DNA from: CAINVV01 sp963663675
GTDB taxonomy: Bacteria; Bacteroidota; Bacteroidia; Bacteroidales; Prolixibacteraceae
Length of the DNA: 64,000 nt
Reading direction: 5' to 3'
NCBI GenBank assembly: GCA_963663675.1
Contig: OY760498.1
Span: 1,860,001-1,924,000, forward strand
The notes below the pieces were generated by a model, which worked only from the letters and a program-made list of their open reading frames with translations, made no database searches and was not told where the DNA came from. Of this stretch, positions 40,389-50,584 are shown one piece after another. Every line of letters begins with the position of its first letter. Position 1 is the stretch's first letter. Both the position numbers and the translations under genes were made by a program.

Positions 40389-43124
40389 ATGAAAATAAAA
40401 TGGATAATCTTGTCTGTAGCTTTGGTATGCAGCTATGTGACAACCGCTATTGCAGCTGAAACTGCAGGTAAAATATCGCCGGAACGCTTGAAATGTGAAA
40501 ACCTTGTCAATCCCATTGGCATCGATAGGGTGGTGCCGCAGTTTAGCTGGCAGTTGACCTCAATATATAAAAACCAGCAACAGGTTGCATATCAATTTAT
40601 TGTGTCTGATAAGGAGTCATTGTTAGAGCGTGAAATTGGCAATTTCTGGGATTCTGGCAAAGTGTCTTCTTCAGAAACCGGCAATATTCCCTACCGGGGG
40701 AAACCACTTTCATCCGGATTAAAACTATTTTGGAAAGTCAGGGTCTGGGACAATACCGGAAATCCGTCTGCCTGGAGTAAACCCGCAGTATTTGAGATGG
40801 GATACCTTCAAAAATCGGATTGGCAGGCCAGGTGGATTGGAATAGGAGAGGATCTCCATCCGGATTCACTCATAACTGGTCCGGCACCCTTTTTCAGAAA
40901 AACAGTCAGTGTCTCTTCCGCTATTCTATCGGCTCGGGTAAGTGTTTGTGGACTTGGATTTTACGAGCTTTATCTCAACGGTAATAAGGTTGGAGATCAG
41001 GTCCTGGCACCGGCCCAGACCAATTATGATGTACGAAAACTTCAAAAACTGCTTTATTTTCATGATGATCAGTCCAGGCAAAGAGTGCTTTACAATACTT
41101 TTGATGTGACCAGCCTGGTGAAATCCGGCGAGAATGTGATCGGGATGATATTGGGTAACGGATGGTACAACCAGCGTGACAGGGCAGTGGAAGGTCGTCT
41201 GTGGTACAGCACGCCGCGCCTTATTTTCCAGATGGAGATTACCTTCCGGGATGGCAGTAAAAAGATTGTTTGCAGTGACAAATCCTGGAAAGTAACAACT
41301 GGTCCGATTCTTCATGATGCAATTTTTACAGGCGAATTGTATGATGCAAGACTGGAATTGGGTGAATGGAGCAAACCAGGATACAACGATCAAAAATGGC
41401 AGAAAGTTGCTGAAGTAAGAGCGCCCGCAGGCCAGCTGCAGTCCCAACTGGCTCCTTTTGATAAGGTAATCAGGTCTGTCAAACCTGTTTACCTGAGAAA
41501 AAATGACAAAGGCGCTTATTCTTACGATGCCGGGGAGATGATCTCAGGCTGGGTAAGGATGAAGTTGCACGGACCGAAGGGAGATACGGTTAGAATCAGG
41601 CATATTGAAGAGCTTGGCAGGGATTATAATCAAATTGACACCTATATTTTAAAGGGACTTGGCGAAGAAATTTATGAGCCGCGGTTTACCTGGCATGCAT
41701 TTCGCCAGGTTGAAATCAGCGGACTCAAATACAGGCCTGAATCAGCGGATATTGAGGTGAAAGTTGTTAATACAGACGTCAAGACTGCAGGCAACTTTGA
41801 ATGTTCCAACCCGCTTTTCAACAGGATATGCGAAAATTATGTCAGGACACAACTAGGGAACCTTCACGGCAGTATCAGCAGTGATTGCCCGCACAGGGAG
41901 CGGCTGGGATACACAGGGGACGGCCAGGTCGCAGTCGATGCGGCAATTTTCAATTTTGACATGACCCGTTTTTACCAGAAATGGTTTTTGGATATGGAGG
42001 ATGCCCGAAATCACAAGACGGGGTATGTGCCTCATACCGTGCCGTTTGGTGGTGGGGGAGGAGGACCTGCATGGGGTTCGGGATATGTGATAATGCCATG
42101 GGCTTATTATCTCTATTATGGAGATAAGACCCTGCTTCAGACACACTATGATGGTATGGCACAATGGGTTGAATATCTTGGTACACGGTGCGATTCTTCC
42201 GGGATTGTGGTTCGGGAAGAACCGAAGGGCTGGTGCCTCGGGGATTGGGCAACCCCTGAAAAAATCAAACTGTCTCCCGAACTGGTTAACACCTGCTACT
42301 ATTATTATGTTGCGGACCTGATGTCAAAAATAGCAGGTGTCCTCGGTAAAACCCCGGAGCAGAAGAAATTTGAAAAAATGGCTGTTTTGATCAGGGCAAA
42401 CATCAACAGAAAATTTTACAATGTTGCTACAGGTGAGTATCTTGATGGCAAACAGGGAGCTAATCTGTTTCCGCTCGCATTTGGGATAACTCCAGATACA
42501 GAGAAGCAACGCGTATTTGAAAATGTCTTGAAACACCTCGAAATCAACAGGAATCACTTCGATACCGGCATCCTGGCGACCCCGTTGCTTTTGAAGGTAC
42601 TGACAGATAACGGCCGCGCAGATCTCGCATATGTTGTTATGAATCAGAAGGATTTTCCAAGTTACGGCAACTACATTTTAGGAAAACAAGCTACCACTTT
42701 ATGGGAAAACTGGGACGGGGGCAGTTCCCATTCCCATCCGATGTACGGAAGTGTTGTTGCATGGTTTTACAATACTCTTGCGGGTATTTCGCCGGACAGT
42801 AATGCTCCAGGATGGCGAAATTTTGTTGTTAACCCATTCATAGAAAATGATTTGACCTATGCCAGGGCAACTTACAGGGGCATAAATGGAGATATCACTT
42901 CTTCCTGGAGAAAAGAGGAGGGAGATTTGGTCATGGATGTTGAAATACCTGTTAACTCTGTGGCTACCGTACATTTTCCGACCAGATTTCCCATGAATAT
43001 CACCGAAGAAGGAAAACCAATTCTCAATTCCGGGGAATTTAAATACGTAGGCACTCAACAAGGAAAGTCAGTCTTTCAGGCAGGATCGGGAAGCTGGCAT
43101 TTCAGGGTGCAGATTGTCAATTAA
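40389..43124 (+). CDS. Alpha-L-rhamnosidase, GH78
   Basis: About 911 residues from ATG 40389, chosen because it opens a signal peptide (IKWIILSVALVCSYVTTAIA); an upstream in-frame ATG at 40359 adds ten residues. Domain order fits bacterial GH78: an Ig-like domain (ERLKCENLVNPIGIDRVVPQ, FSWQL), a carbohydrate-binding-like domain (LGFYELYLNGNKVGDQVLAP), then the (alpha/alpha)6 barrel with DCPHRERLGYTGDGQVAVDA (~residue 500) bearing catalytic acids, and TTLWENWDGGSSHSHPMYGS with the C-terminal glutamate (~770). It removes terminal rhamnose from plant, algal or bacterial glycans, probably in the periplasm. Followed 72 bp later by the GH92 gene. Confidence 0.93.
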   Translation: MKIKWIILSVALVCSYVTTAIAAETAGKISPERLKCENLVNPIGIDRVVPQFSWQLTSIYKNQQQVAYQFIVSDKESLLEREIGNFWDSGKVSSSETGNIPYRGKPLSSGLKLFWKVRVWDNTGNPSAWSKPAVFEMGYLQKSDWQARWIGIGEDLHPDSLITGPAPFFRKTVSVSSAILSARVSVCGLGFYELYLNGNKVGDQVLAPAQTNYDVRKLQKLLYFHDDQSRQRVLYNTFDVTSLVKSGENVIGMILGNGWYNQRDRAVEGRLWYSTPRLIFQMEITFRDGSKKIVCSDKSWKVTTGPILHDAIFTGELYDARLELGEWSKPGYNDQKWQKVAEVRAPAGQLQSQLAPFDKVIRSVKPVYLRKNDKGAYSYDAGEMISGWVRMKLHGPKGDTVRIRHIEELGRDYNQIDTYILKGLGEEIYEPRFTWHAFRQVEISGLKYRPESADIEVKVVNTDVKTAGNFECSNPLFNRICENYVRTQLGNLHGSISSDCPHRERLGYTGDGQVAVDAAIFNFDMTRFYQKWFLDMEDARNHKTGYVPHTVPFGGGGGGPAWGSGYVIMPWAYYLYYGDKTLLQTHYDGMAQWVEYLGTRCDSSGIVVREEPKGWCLGDWATPEKIKLSPELVNTCYYYYVADLMSKIAGVLGKTPEQKKFEKMAVLIRANINRKFYNVATGEYLDGKQGANLFPLAFGITPDTEKQRVFENVLKHLEINRNHFDTGILATPLLLKVLTDNGRADLAYVVMNQKDFPSYGNYILGKQATTLWENWDGGSSHSHPMYGSVVAWFYNTLAGISPDSNAPGWRNFVVNPFIENDLTYARATYRGINGDITSSWRKEEGDLVMDVEIPVNSVATVHFPTRFPMNITEEGKPILNSGEFKYVGTQQGKSVFQAGSGSWHFRVQIVN

Positions 43125-43196
43125 AACACGCTGAAATACAGGTATTTACATTAAATTAAATTATTTATAGACTGAAATTAAAACTGAAGGGTTGTC

Positions 43197-45536
43197 ATGA
43201 TAAAGCAATTTATAAAATACCTGCTTATCGTCGCGGGAGTTCTGTTATTGACGGGAATTCTGTTGATAGGATCCATTGTCGGATATTTTAATTATCGTAA
43301 CCATCAGTCTTTCGGACAGTTAAAAACCTCCGTCCAGCCCGGTAAAATTGGTCAGTATGTTCAGCCATTTATCGGTACAGGCGGTTATTTCTGGGTTTGC
43401 GCCAATAATTTCCCTGGTGCATCCATGCCTTTTGGAGTTGTCCGGTTAAGTCCGGATACTGAGTCTTCCATTTTTCGCAGGAAGGCTTACAATACTTCAG
43501 GATACTATTTTCCGGACAACAGGATCATGGGTTTTAGCCATACGAGGCTGAGCGGGACAGGAGCCACTGATGGCGGCCATTTCAGGATAATTCCTACTAC
43601 TGAGGAAAACGGATGGGATACCTATCGAAAAGGGCGGTATTTGCCATTTAACCACAAGGATGAAAGAGCATTTCCCGGCTATTATGCGGTTCACTTTCTG
43701 AATCCTGATATTTTGGCAGAAGTTACTGCCACTTTGCGAACCGGTATTCACCGGTATACTTTTACCGGCCAGGGACAGCCGCATATTCTGCTGGATGTGT
43801 GCAGTATCCTGGGTAACAAGAAAGTGGAAGGGGGGAACGTCATTTTACATCCTGAAACAGGGGAAATTGAAGGGGAAGTGAAGACCTTTGGTACATTTTC
43901 AGGCAGGTATGGCGGGATAAATGTGTATTTCTTCGCCCGTTTCGACCAGCCATATTCAAAAGCCCTGATTAGTGATGGCTCTGCTGCTTTTCCCGGACAG
44001 ACCAATGTTGCTGGCAAAAACCTGGGGGTTGATTTTTCTTTTGAACCTTCTGCCCGGGTGATTGGCCTGAGATTGGGAATTTCACATGTGAGTACTGCAA
44101 ATGCCAGGCAAAACCTGGAAGAAGAAACTGGTCAGAAGAGTTTTGAAGATATTGTTGAGGCTGCAAAGTCAGGATGGGAAGAAAAATTGGCTTTGCTTCA
44201 GCCTGAATTTGATAATGAAAAAGACAGAATCATTTTTTATACAGCTCTTTACAGATGCTTTCAAATGCCAACTATTTTTCAGGATGTAAACGGCGAGTAT
44301 ACGGGTTTCGACAAAAAAGTACATAAGACGGAGGGATTCAATTATTATACGGATCTCTCTCTTTGGGATACATTCAGAACTCTGCATCCCTTGTATATGC
44401 TGATTGCGCAAAATGAGCAGAGGGATATGCTGGTCTCCCTGGTGAAAATGAAAGAACAGGGTGGTTACCTGCCGCGATGGCCTTCCGGTTGCGGATATAC
44501 TGGCTCTATGCTGGGATCTCCTGCAGATATGGTCATTTCGGAATCCTGGCAGAAGGGAATCCGTGATTTTGACGTTAAAAGCGCTTATGAAGGAATGAAG
44601 TATCTTGCCCTAAATTCGCCTCCTGAAGGATCTCGTTTCGGTGGCCGGAGCGGAATTGCTGATTACAATAAATACGGATACTGTCCTACAGATAGGATGG
44701 ACAAGGCAGTGTCCCGTACACTTGAGTATGCCTGGGCTGATCATGCCATTGCCATTCTGGCTGATTCGTTAGGGCTGAAAGAGGATGCAAGCATGTTTTA
44801 CAAACATGCCGAATTTTATAAGAACCTTTGGAATCCGGCAACCAAATATTTTCAGTCACGCGATTCAAAAGGCAATTTTTCGAAACTGTTCAATCCTCTA
44901 AAACTTTCCTACTTTGATACAGATGGAAAGTATACCAAGGATTATGTTGAGGGAAGCGGCCTGCAATGGCGGTTCGCTGTGCCTTATGATCCGCAGGGTC
45001 TGATACAGCTGTTTGGAGGCAATGGTCCTTTTGTCAGGGAGTTGAATGATTTTTTCGAGAAATCCGATCCGGCCATGAGTGCATGGAATCCTGGTTCCTA
45101 TTACTGGCACGGAAACGAGCCGGATATTCATTCAGCATACCTGTTCAACGAAGCAGGAAGGCCAGATCTTACACAGAAATGGTCAAGATGGATCCTGGAT
45201 AATAAATATGATGTCAGTGCGGAAGGAGTAGATGGAAATGATGATGGAGCCACACTTTCTTCCTGGTACCTCTTTGCATCACTTGGATTCTATCCGATTG
45301 CCGGTTCCGGTTATTATGAACTCGGAGCCCCTTTGTTTAAAAGTGCAGTCGTTAAAATAGGAAACAATTCATTGAAAGTGACGACTGAAAATTTTTCGAC
45401 CGAAAACATATACGTCTCAAAAGTTTGGCTTAATGGCCGGCTTTTGCCTGGTAACAGGATCAACCATAATGAGATATCCCAGGGTGGAACGTTAAAGTTT
45501 GAGATGAGCAACCTTCCGGTTAAAACGGTAAACTGA
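43197..45536 (+). CDS. GH92 family alpha-mannosidase
   Basis: A 779-residue GH92 enzyme with an N-terminal membrane helix (YLLIVAGVLLLTGILLIGSI) that is not followed by a lipobox, so it is likely periplasmic and anchored. Family motifs are VQPFIGTGGYFWVC, NNFPGASMPFGVVRLSPDT, IMGFSHTRLSGTGATDGG, the general acid/Ca region (YWHGNEPDIHSAYLFNEAGR) and the end motif GNDDGATLSSWYLFASLGFYP. GH92 enzymes are Ca-dependent exo-mannosidases, mostly alpha-1,2 or -1,3. The usual GNDD(x)GQMSAW reads GNDDGATLSSW here, so linkage preference may differ. Works with GH78 on a mannose- and rhamnose-containing glycan (inference). Confidence 0.93.
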   Translation: MIKQFIKYLLIVAGVLLLTGILLIGSIVGYFNYRNHQSFGQLKTSVQPGKIGQYVQPFIGTGGYFWVCANNFPGASMPFGVVRLSPDTESSIFRRKAYNTSGYYFPDNRIMGFSHTRLSGTGATDGGHFRIIPTTEENGWDTYRKGRYLPFNHKDERAFPGYYAVHFLNPDILAEVTATLRTGIHRYTFTGQGQPHILLDVCSILGNKKVEGGNVILHPETGEIEGEVKTFGTFSGRYGGINVYFFARFDQPYSKALISDGSAAFPGQTNVAGKNLGVDFSFEPSARVIGLRLGISHVSTANARQNLEEETGQKSFEDIVEAAKSGWEEKLALLQPEFDNEKDRIIFYTALYRCFQMPTIFQDVNGEYTGFDKKVHKTEGFNYYTDLSLWDTFRTLHPLYMLIAQNEQRDMLVSLVKMKEQGGYLPRWPSGCGYTGSMLGSPADMVISESWQKGIRDFDVKSAYEGMKYLALNSPPEGSRFGGRSGIADYNKYGYCPTDRMDKAVSRTLEYAWADHAIAILADSLGLKEDASMFYKHAEFYKNLWNPATKYFQSRDSKGNFSKLFNPLKLSYFDTDGKYTKDYVEGSGLQWRFAVPYDPQGLIQLFGGNGPFVRELNDFFEKSDPAMSAWNPGSYYWHGNEPDIHSAYLFNEAGRPDLTQKWSRWILDNKYDVSAEGVDGNDDGATLSSWYLFASLGFYPIAGSGYYELGAPLFKSAVVKIGNNSLKVTTENFSTENIYVSKVWLNGRLLPGNRINHNEISQGGTLKFEMSNLPVKTVN

Positions 45537-46017
45537 ACTTCCAGGGGTTATACCCTAAAAACATTTTGCACATTAATGGTATATCAGGGCAATGATTGTA
45601 GTTGCCAGGCCCTGTCCTGCATTTCACTTTTGTGGACATTATACAAATATTTAATTTTTATAATGGAATATTAACCTTAAACTGTGTTTTTTTTCGTTTT
45701 CATCCAATAGTTTTTACAATATTTATGTATAATAATATCTGTCAATTTATTTTTTTATTTCACACCTAATTTATTATCTTTAGTTTCACAATAGGGTTGA
45801 AAATGAATCTGTTATACTTGCTTTTCATGTGACTGATTCTAACTTAAGCCTATATCGGACCAGCTGCGACCAAAAAACCTACTACGGTTTGATTTACTTC
45901 AGATTTTTGATTTTCTGCAACTCTTGAAAAATGTCTTTTGATCAAAGATTTTTTTATAAAGTTTTAACCTAATCAGAAACATTTATATATCTAGTAATCA
46001 ACTAAATTCTATTAATT
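45537..46017. other. Intergenic region before first PKD/SusC/SusD trio
   Basis: 481 bp, AT-rich, with a small hairpin (AGGGGTTATACCCT at ~45543) soon after the GH92 stop and a TATCTTTA (45775-45782) that resembles a -7 box, leaving a leader of about 235 nt. No other feature seen. Confidence 0.4.
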
Positions 46018-46962
46018 ATGAAAAGACAATTACTCTTAATGTGTATTGTTTTTGCCTTTGGAATGACTCTTTTCCAGTCTTGTAGTAAGGAAGAGGAGTC
46101 TGCTGATCCGCCAAAAGCAGGAATATTTTACAGTGTTGTTGATAAGCAGGCAGCATTTACTGCTTTAACAAAACGTGTTGTGACCTGGAACTGGGATTTT
46201 GGCGATGGTATAACCAGTAATGAAGAAAATCCTGTTCATATTTATTCAGTAGGAGGATATTACAAAGTTTCACTGACAGGCACTTCTTCAACGGGTGAAA
46301 CAGTTGCCACTAATGCTACCCTGGCAGTTGCACTAACACCATATGCATTGCTCACCGGTGACCGTACAGCAGCCGGATATGCGGGGAAAAAGTGGAAACT
46401 AACCTCCAACCATTCCACCAAAGATAAATTGGCTAACGCGGATGCAAACCTCACAGCTGCAGCAGGTACGCCTCCTGCTTTGCCGTCAGGCGTTTTCGGG
46501 ACTGCTTTGGGCATGCCTGAAGTTTACGATGATACCTTTACATTTTATTATGACGGTAAATACGAGCACGATGTAAAGGCCGACAAAGCTTCATTTGCGG
46601 GACTTTTATACGAGATGCTTACCACTGGCGGTGCTGGTGTTGTAAATCAGAATGGCAAGGACTTTGGTCTTTGTACCGGTAAATATACCCCCCAGACTGG
46701 TGCAACTTTCACTTATGTTGAGAAAGAAGATTTTGCAGTTCCTTCTGTTTACGGACCTGGGGGTGTAGTCACTTACCCGGGTGTAAGCACACTAAATTTT
46801 TCAGGGACTGAATTTGTCGGTTTTATGGACAAGCAAAGGAAAGTGATCGTTCAGGAAATAACGGATAATTCGATGAGGCTAGTAATGTTTATGGCAGCAG
46901 GCCAGAGTTATTATCCATTAAACACCCATGCACTTGTTCTGACATTTGAAGTTGTTAAATAA
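46018..46962 (+). CDS. PKD-domain surface lipoprotein, trio 1
   Basis: A 314-residue lipoprotein. The lipobox cysteine is in MTLFQSCSKEEE, and the acidic residues after it fit the Bacteroidota lipoprotein export signal. A PKD domain follows (TWNWDFGDGITSNEENPVHI, YSVGGYYKVSLTG). The C-terminal half (~120-314) is of unknown fold with KWKLTSNHSTKD and FTFYYDGKYEHDV. It precedes SusC and SusD and has a counterpart at 52876. By analogy with SusE/F it may be a surface glycan-binding protein. Confidence 0.85.
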   Translation: MKRQLLLMCIVFAFGMTLFQSCSKEEESADPPKAGIFYSVVDKQAAFTALTKRVVTWNWDFGDGITSNEENPVHIYSVGGYYKVSLTGTSSTGETVATNATLAVALTPYALLTGDRTAAGYAGKKWKLTSNHSTKDKLANADANLTAAAGTPPALPSGVFGTALGMPEVYDDTFTFYYDGKYEHDVKADKASFAGLLYEMLTTGGAGVVNQNGKDFGLCTGKYTPQTGATFTYVEKEDFAVPSVYGPGGVVTYPGVSTLNFSGTEFVGFMDKQRKVIVQEITDNSMRLVMFMAAGQSYYPLNTHALVLTFEVVK

Positions 46963-47149
46963 CTGAAAGGCAATAAATTGAGATTTAAATCGTAATTTAT
47001 TGATAACCAGAACATTGCATTTGCCTTAGATATCCGGGGGTAAACAATTGCAACATTCAAAAATGATAACGTGGGTATACAATCAGGCTCTTAAAAAACA
47101 AAAAAATAAAGCCACACCAATTGACCATTACAAATCAAATTATACACAA

Positions 47150-50100
47150 ATGAAATATATATATACAAAATTAACCATACATCTGGTTCCCGTACTATTT
47201 GCAATTGTACTGCTGGCGGGAACTACACAGTCCGGTTATGGAACACCGGGTAATCCGGGTACCCAGCAGGGTTTTGTCGTTACAGGCAAAGTAACATCTG
47301 GCGCCGACAACAGTAGCCTGCCTGGTGCAACCGTTTTGGTGAAGGGCACATCCATCGGAGTTATCACTGATTTTGATGGTAAATATTCCATTAATGTGCC
47401 AAATGCTCAGTCAACTATTGTTTATTCATTCGTAGGAATGGAAACGCAGGAGATTTCCGTCAATGGCAGGTCTGTAATGAATGTTGCCCTGGTATCCACC
47501 ACTATTGGTGTTGAGGAAGTTGTTGTTACAGCACTTGGCATTACCAGGAAGGAGAAATCTCTGGGTTATGCAGTTGGAAAGGTCGGAGGAGATGAGCTGG
47601 TCCGGGTTGTTCAGGAGAATGCCATGAATTCGTTGGCAGGAAAAGTTTCAGGTGTTCAAATCAATTCAACAGGGGGTACCGGTTCATCGGTCAGCATGGT
47701 TATCAGGGGTGCTACCTCTTTAAGTAATGACAATCAGCCTTTGTTTGTTATTGACGGGGTCCCTATGGTCAATACGCTGAACAATATTTCCGGTTTTGGG
47801 AGTGACAACCGTGTTGACTATGGCAATGCCATTTCTGACATCAATTCGGATGATATTGAGAATGTTTCTGTATTGAAGGGCCCGAGTGCTGCCGCACTTT
47901 ACGGGTCCAGGGCAGGCAATGGCGTTGTTTTGATTACAACAAAATCCGGAAAGAAAAACAAGGGAATTGTAGTGAATATCAATTCCAATACTGTTTTTGA
48001 CATGCCTTATAAATATTACAATGTCCAAAGGAAGTTTGCCAATGGTTATTTTTCCTACACACCAGAGGATCTTCCTCCCGGAACTACCATGGTGGTCAAT
48101 CCTGCTGAAGCTGCGGGGGCCGGAATACAATTGGACAAGGAATACTTTGCAGTACAATGGAACAGTCCAAGGGATGCAAATGGGGTACAGGTCCCTATCG
48201 AACTGGTTTCACATCCTGATAACATTGCGAATTTTGTGGAGACAGGAATTACATCAACCAATGGAGCATCTGTATCAAACAACAATGATGCAATCAATTA
48301 CAGAATTGGAGTTTCCAACATGACCAGCAAGGGTGTTGTACCCAATTCAGATCTTTTCAGGAACAATGTGACTACTTCGGCGAATATCAAAGTCCGGGAT
48401 AATTTTACGGTCAGTTCCAATATTAATATTAACAAGTCCTGGGCGAATAACCGGCCATCGAGCAACAGGGGAACAAATCCTTTACAGTGGGCATATGCCG
48501 TGCCCCAGAATACCGATATCCGTGACCTGAAAGATTATTGGGAACCCGGAATGGAAGGATTTGTCCAGAAAGTTCCTTACCAGGGAATTTACGACAACCC
48601 ATATTTTTTGGCTTACGAAGTGAACAACAGTTTTGACAGGGACAGGATTTACGGTAACATCAAGGGCGACTGGCAATTGACAAAAGAAATTAGCCTGATG
48701 GGTCGTTACGCCCTTGACAAATTCACAGAGACGCGTGAATCGAAGATTTCTCCCGGGTATACCAAGGAGCCCAATAATGGTGCCTATGGTATCCAGAAGA
48801 TTGATAGTTATGAAAGAAATGCAGATTTTCTTGCTACCTGCACGAAGCAATTTACTGATTTCAATGTAACTTTTTCCGTTGGAGGTAACTCGCTGTACAA
48901 AAAAGGTTCGACGATCAGCAATTCATCTATGTCTGGTGCAGGCTTAATCGTTCCGAATGTATATACAGTAAGTAACATTAAATCAGGATCTTTAAGCTAT
49001 GGGAGCGGTTGGTCCCAAAAGGCCATTTACAGTGTTTATGGTTTGGCTAACCTGGGTTGGAAAGATATGATATTTATTGATCTTACAGCCAGAAATGACT
49101 GGTCGAGCACCTTGCCGAAAGAAAACCAATCATATTTCTATCCCTCTGCATCCTTGAGTTTACTTATCAATGAGATGGTCAATTTCGGGAAAAATGTTAA
49201 CCTTATGAAAGTGAGGGGAGGTTGGGCCAAAGCCGGTAATGATACTGATCCGTACCAGCTATACAATACGTATGGAAATGCAGGGCAGTGGGGCGATGCA
49301 ACGCGTTTGACCAAATCGGGTCAGATTCTGACACCGAATTTATTGCCGGAAGAGGCTACTTCTATTGAATTTGGCCTTGACCTGGGATTTTTCCAAAACA
49401 GGTTAAGGTTTGAAGGAACCTACTATTCAATCGAAAATAAAAACCAGATTTTAAGAAATATCCCTGTCGCAAGCTCTACAGGATCAGACGCTGTCAACAT
49501 CAACGCCGGTTTAATAAAGAGTTCAGGCTGGGAATTTACCCTGGGCGGAACCCCGGTCAGGAGTAAAGACTGGAGATGGGATATCAGTGCCAATTTTTCC
49601 CGCAACAGGACAAAGCTCATGGAAATCTCCCCCGGAATCTCTGTGATTAAATTCTGGGAAGATGCAAAAGGCGGAGCCTGGTCATATGTAGGAGATGAAA
49701 TTGGGGATCTTTATGATACTGAAATATTGACTGTTACTGATAAATCTTCTCCATATTATGGATACCCTATTTTAAGTACTTCCGGATTGGAATGGCAGGA
49801 AATTGAATTACAGGACACTAAAAATAAAATTGGCAATTACAATCCAAATTTCATTATGGGTATGCAATCTGCACTCTCCTGGAAGGGATTTTCACTGAAT
49901 TTTACCATTGACTGGAGAAATGGAGGTCAATTTATCTCACAAACTGAACGGTACATGGCTGAGGACGGAAGTTCCGCAACCTGGTTGAGTAAACTGATCA
50001 ATCCCGGTGAACGAACAGGCCAGGAGCTACGTGACTGGCTGGTTGCCAATGAAGATAAATTCATAAAAAACGGATTTCATGTAGTTGGCGGTCCTACCAA

Positions 50101-50563
50101 AGAGTATGGGGGATTTCGTGAAAGCTACAGTGGTACAGCGGTTAGCGACGGAACTTTCGTTCCTGGTGTCATCGAAGATGGTAAAGGTGGATATATTGAA
50201 GTTCTTGGAAACAACAACCCGATACCTTATAATCCTTATGTGGCTAGTTATGCATGGGGCTTTGCAAAACCGTCCATGTTTGATGCGGATTTCGTCAAAC
50301 TCAGAGAAATTTCGCTTACCTATCAGATTCCCAAGAGTTTAATTAGCAAGATTGGAACATTACAAAATATTGCTGTATCAGTTTACAGCCGGAATATCAT
50401 GCTATGGACCAAAGCCGGGGTGGGATTGGATCCTGAACGGGCCTTCCAGGCAGAATCTTCTACAGACGGGAAAAGAGGTACCCAGTTTAAGCAGGGCATT
50501 GAACGGTATAACGTTGACCCCTGGGTCATACCAATCGGCGTTAAATTAGACTTGACTTTTTAG
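47150..50563 (+). CDS. SusC/RagA-type TonB-dependent receptor, trio 1
   Basis: About 1137 residues from ATG 47150, chosen for its signal peptide (LTIHLVPVLFAIVLLAGTTQ); in-frame starts at 47048 (TTG) and 47063 would add a charged extension. A carboxypeptidase-regulatory-like domain (GATVLVKGTSIGVITDFDGK) leads to the TonB plug (GVEEVVVTALGITRKEKSLG, SLAGKVSGVQINSTGGTGSS, VLKGPSAAALYGSRAGNGVV) and a 22-strand barrel ending in an aromatic residue (GVKLDLTF). It imports oligosaccharides with SusD as lid. The SusD gene starts 22 bp later. Confidence 0.94.
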   Translation: MKYIYTKLTIHLVPVLFAIVLLAGTTQSGYGTPGNPGTQQGFVVTGKVTSGADNSSLPGATVLVKGTSIGVITDFDGKYSINVPNAQSTIVYSFVGMETQEISVNGRSVMNVALVSTTIGVEEVVVTALGITRKEKSLGYAVGKVGGDELVRVVQENAMNSLAGKVSGVQINSTGGTGSSVSMVIRGATSLSNDNQPLFVIDGVPMVNTLNNISGFGSDNRVDYGNAISDINSDDIENVSVLKGPSAAALYGSRAGNGVVLITTKSGKKNKGIVVNINSNTVFDMPYKYYNVQRKFANGYFSYTPEDLPPGTTMVVNPAEAAGAGIQLDKEYFAVQWNSPRDANGVQVPIELVSHPDNIANFVETGITSTNGASVSNNNDAINYRIGVSNMTSKGVVPNSDLFRNNVTTSANIKVRDNFTVSSNININKSWANNRPSSNRGTNPLQWAYAVPQNTDIRDLKDYWEPGMEGFVQKVPYQGIYDNPYFLAYEVNNSFDRDRIYGNIKGDWQLTKEISLMGRYALDKFTETRESKISPGYTKEPNNGAYGIQKIDSYERNADFLATCTKQFTDFNVTFSVGGNSLYKKGSTISNSSMSGAGLIVPNVYTVSNIKSGSLSYGSGWSQKAIYSVYGLANLGWKDMIFIDLTARNDWSSTLPKENQSYFYPSASLSLLINEMVNFGKNVNLMKVRGGWAKAGNDTDPYQLYNTYGNAGQWGDATRLTKSGQILTPNLLPEEATSIEFGLDLGFFQNRLRFEGTYYSIENKNQILRNIPVASSTGSDAVNINAGLIKSSGWEFTLGGTPVRSKDWRWDISANFSRNRTKLMEISPGISVIKFWEDAKGGAWSYVGDEIGDLYDTEILTVTDKSSPYYGYPILSTSGLEWQEIELQDTKNKIGNYNPNFIMGMQSALSWKGFSLNFTIDWRNGGQFISQTERYMAEDGSSATWLSKLINPGERTGQELRDWLVANEDKFIKNGFHVVGGPTKEYGGFRESYSGTAVSDGTFVPGVIEDGKGGYIEVLGNNNPIPYNPYVASYAWGFAKPSMFDADFVKLREISLTYQIPKSLISKIGTLQNIAVSVYSRNIMLWTKAGVGLDPERAFQAESSTDGKRGTQFKQGIERYNVDPWVIPIGVKLDLTF

Positions 50564-50584
50564 AAATTATTAAAATCTGATATT

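Noticed and set aside
47048..47149. N-terminal extension of the first SusC protein
   Set aside because: It would put a charged stretch before the signal peptide and begins with TTG or an ATG ahead of the natural signal sequence; the ATG at 47150 is better.
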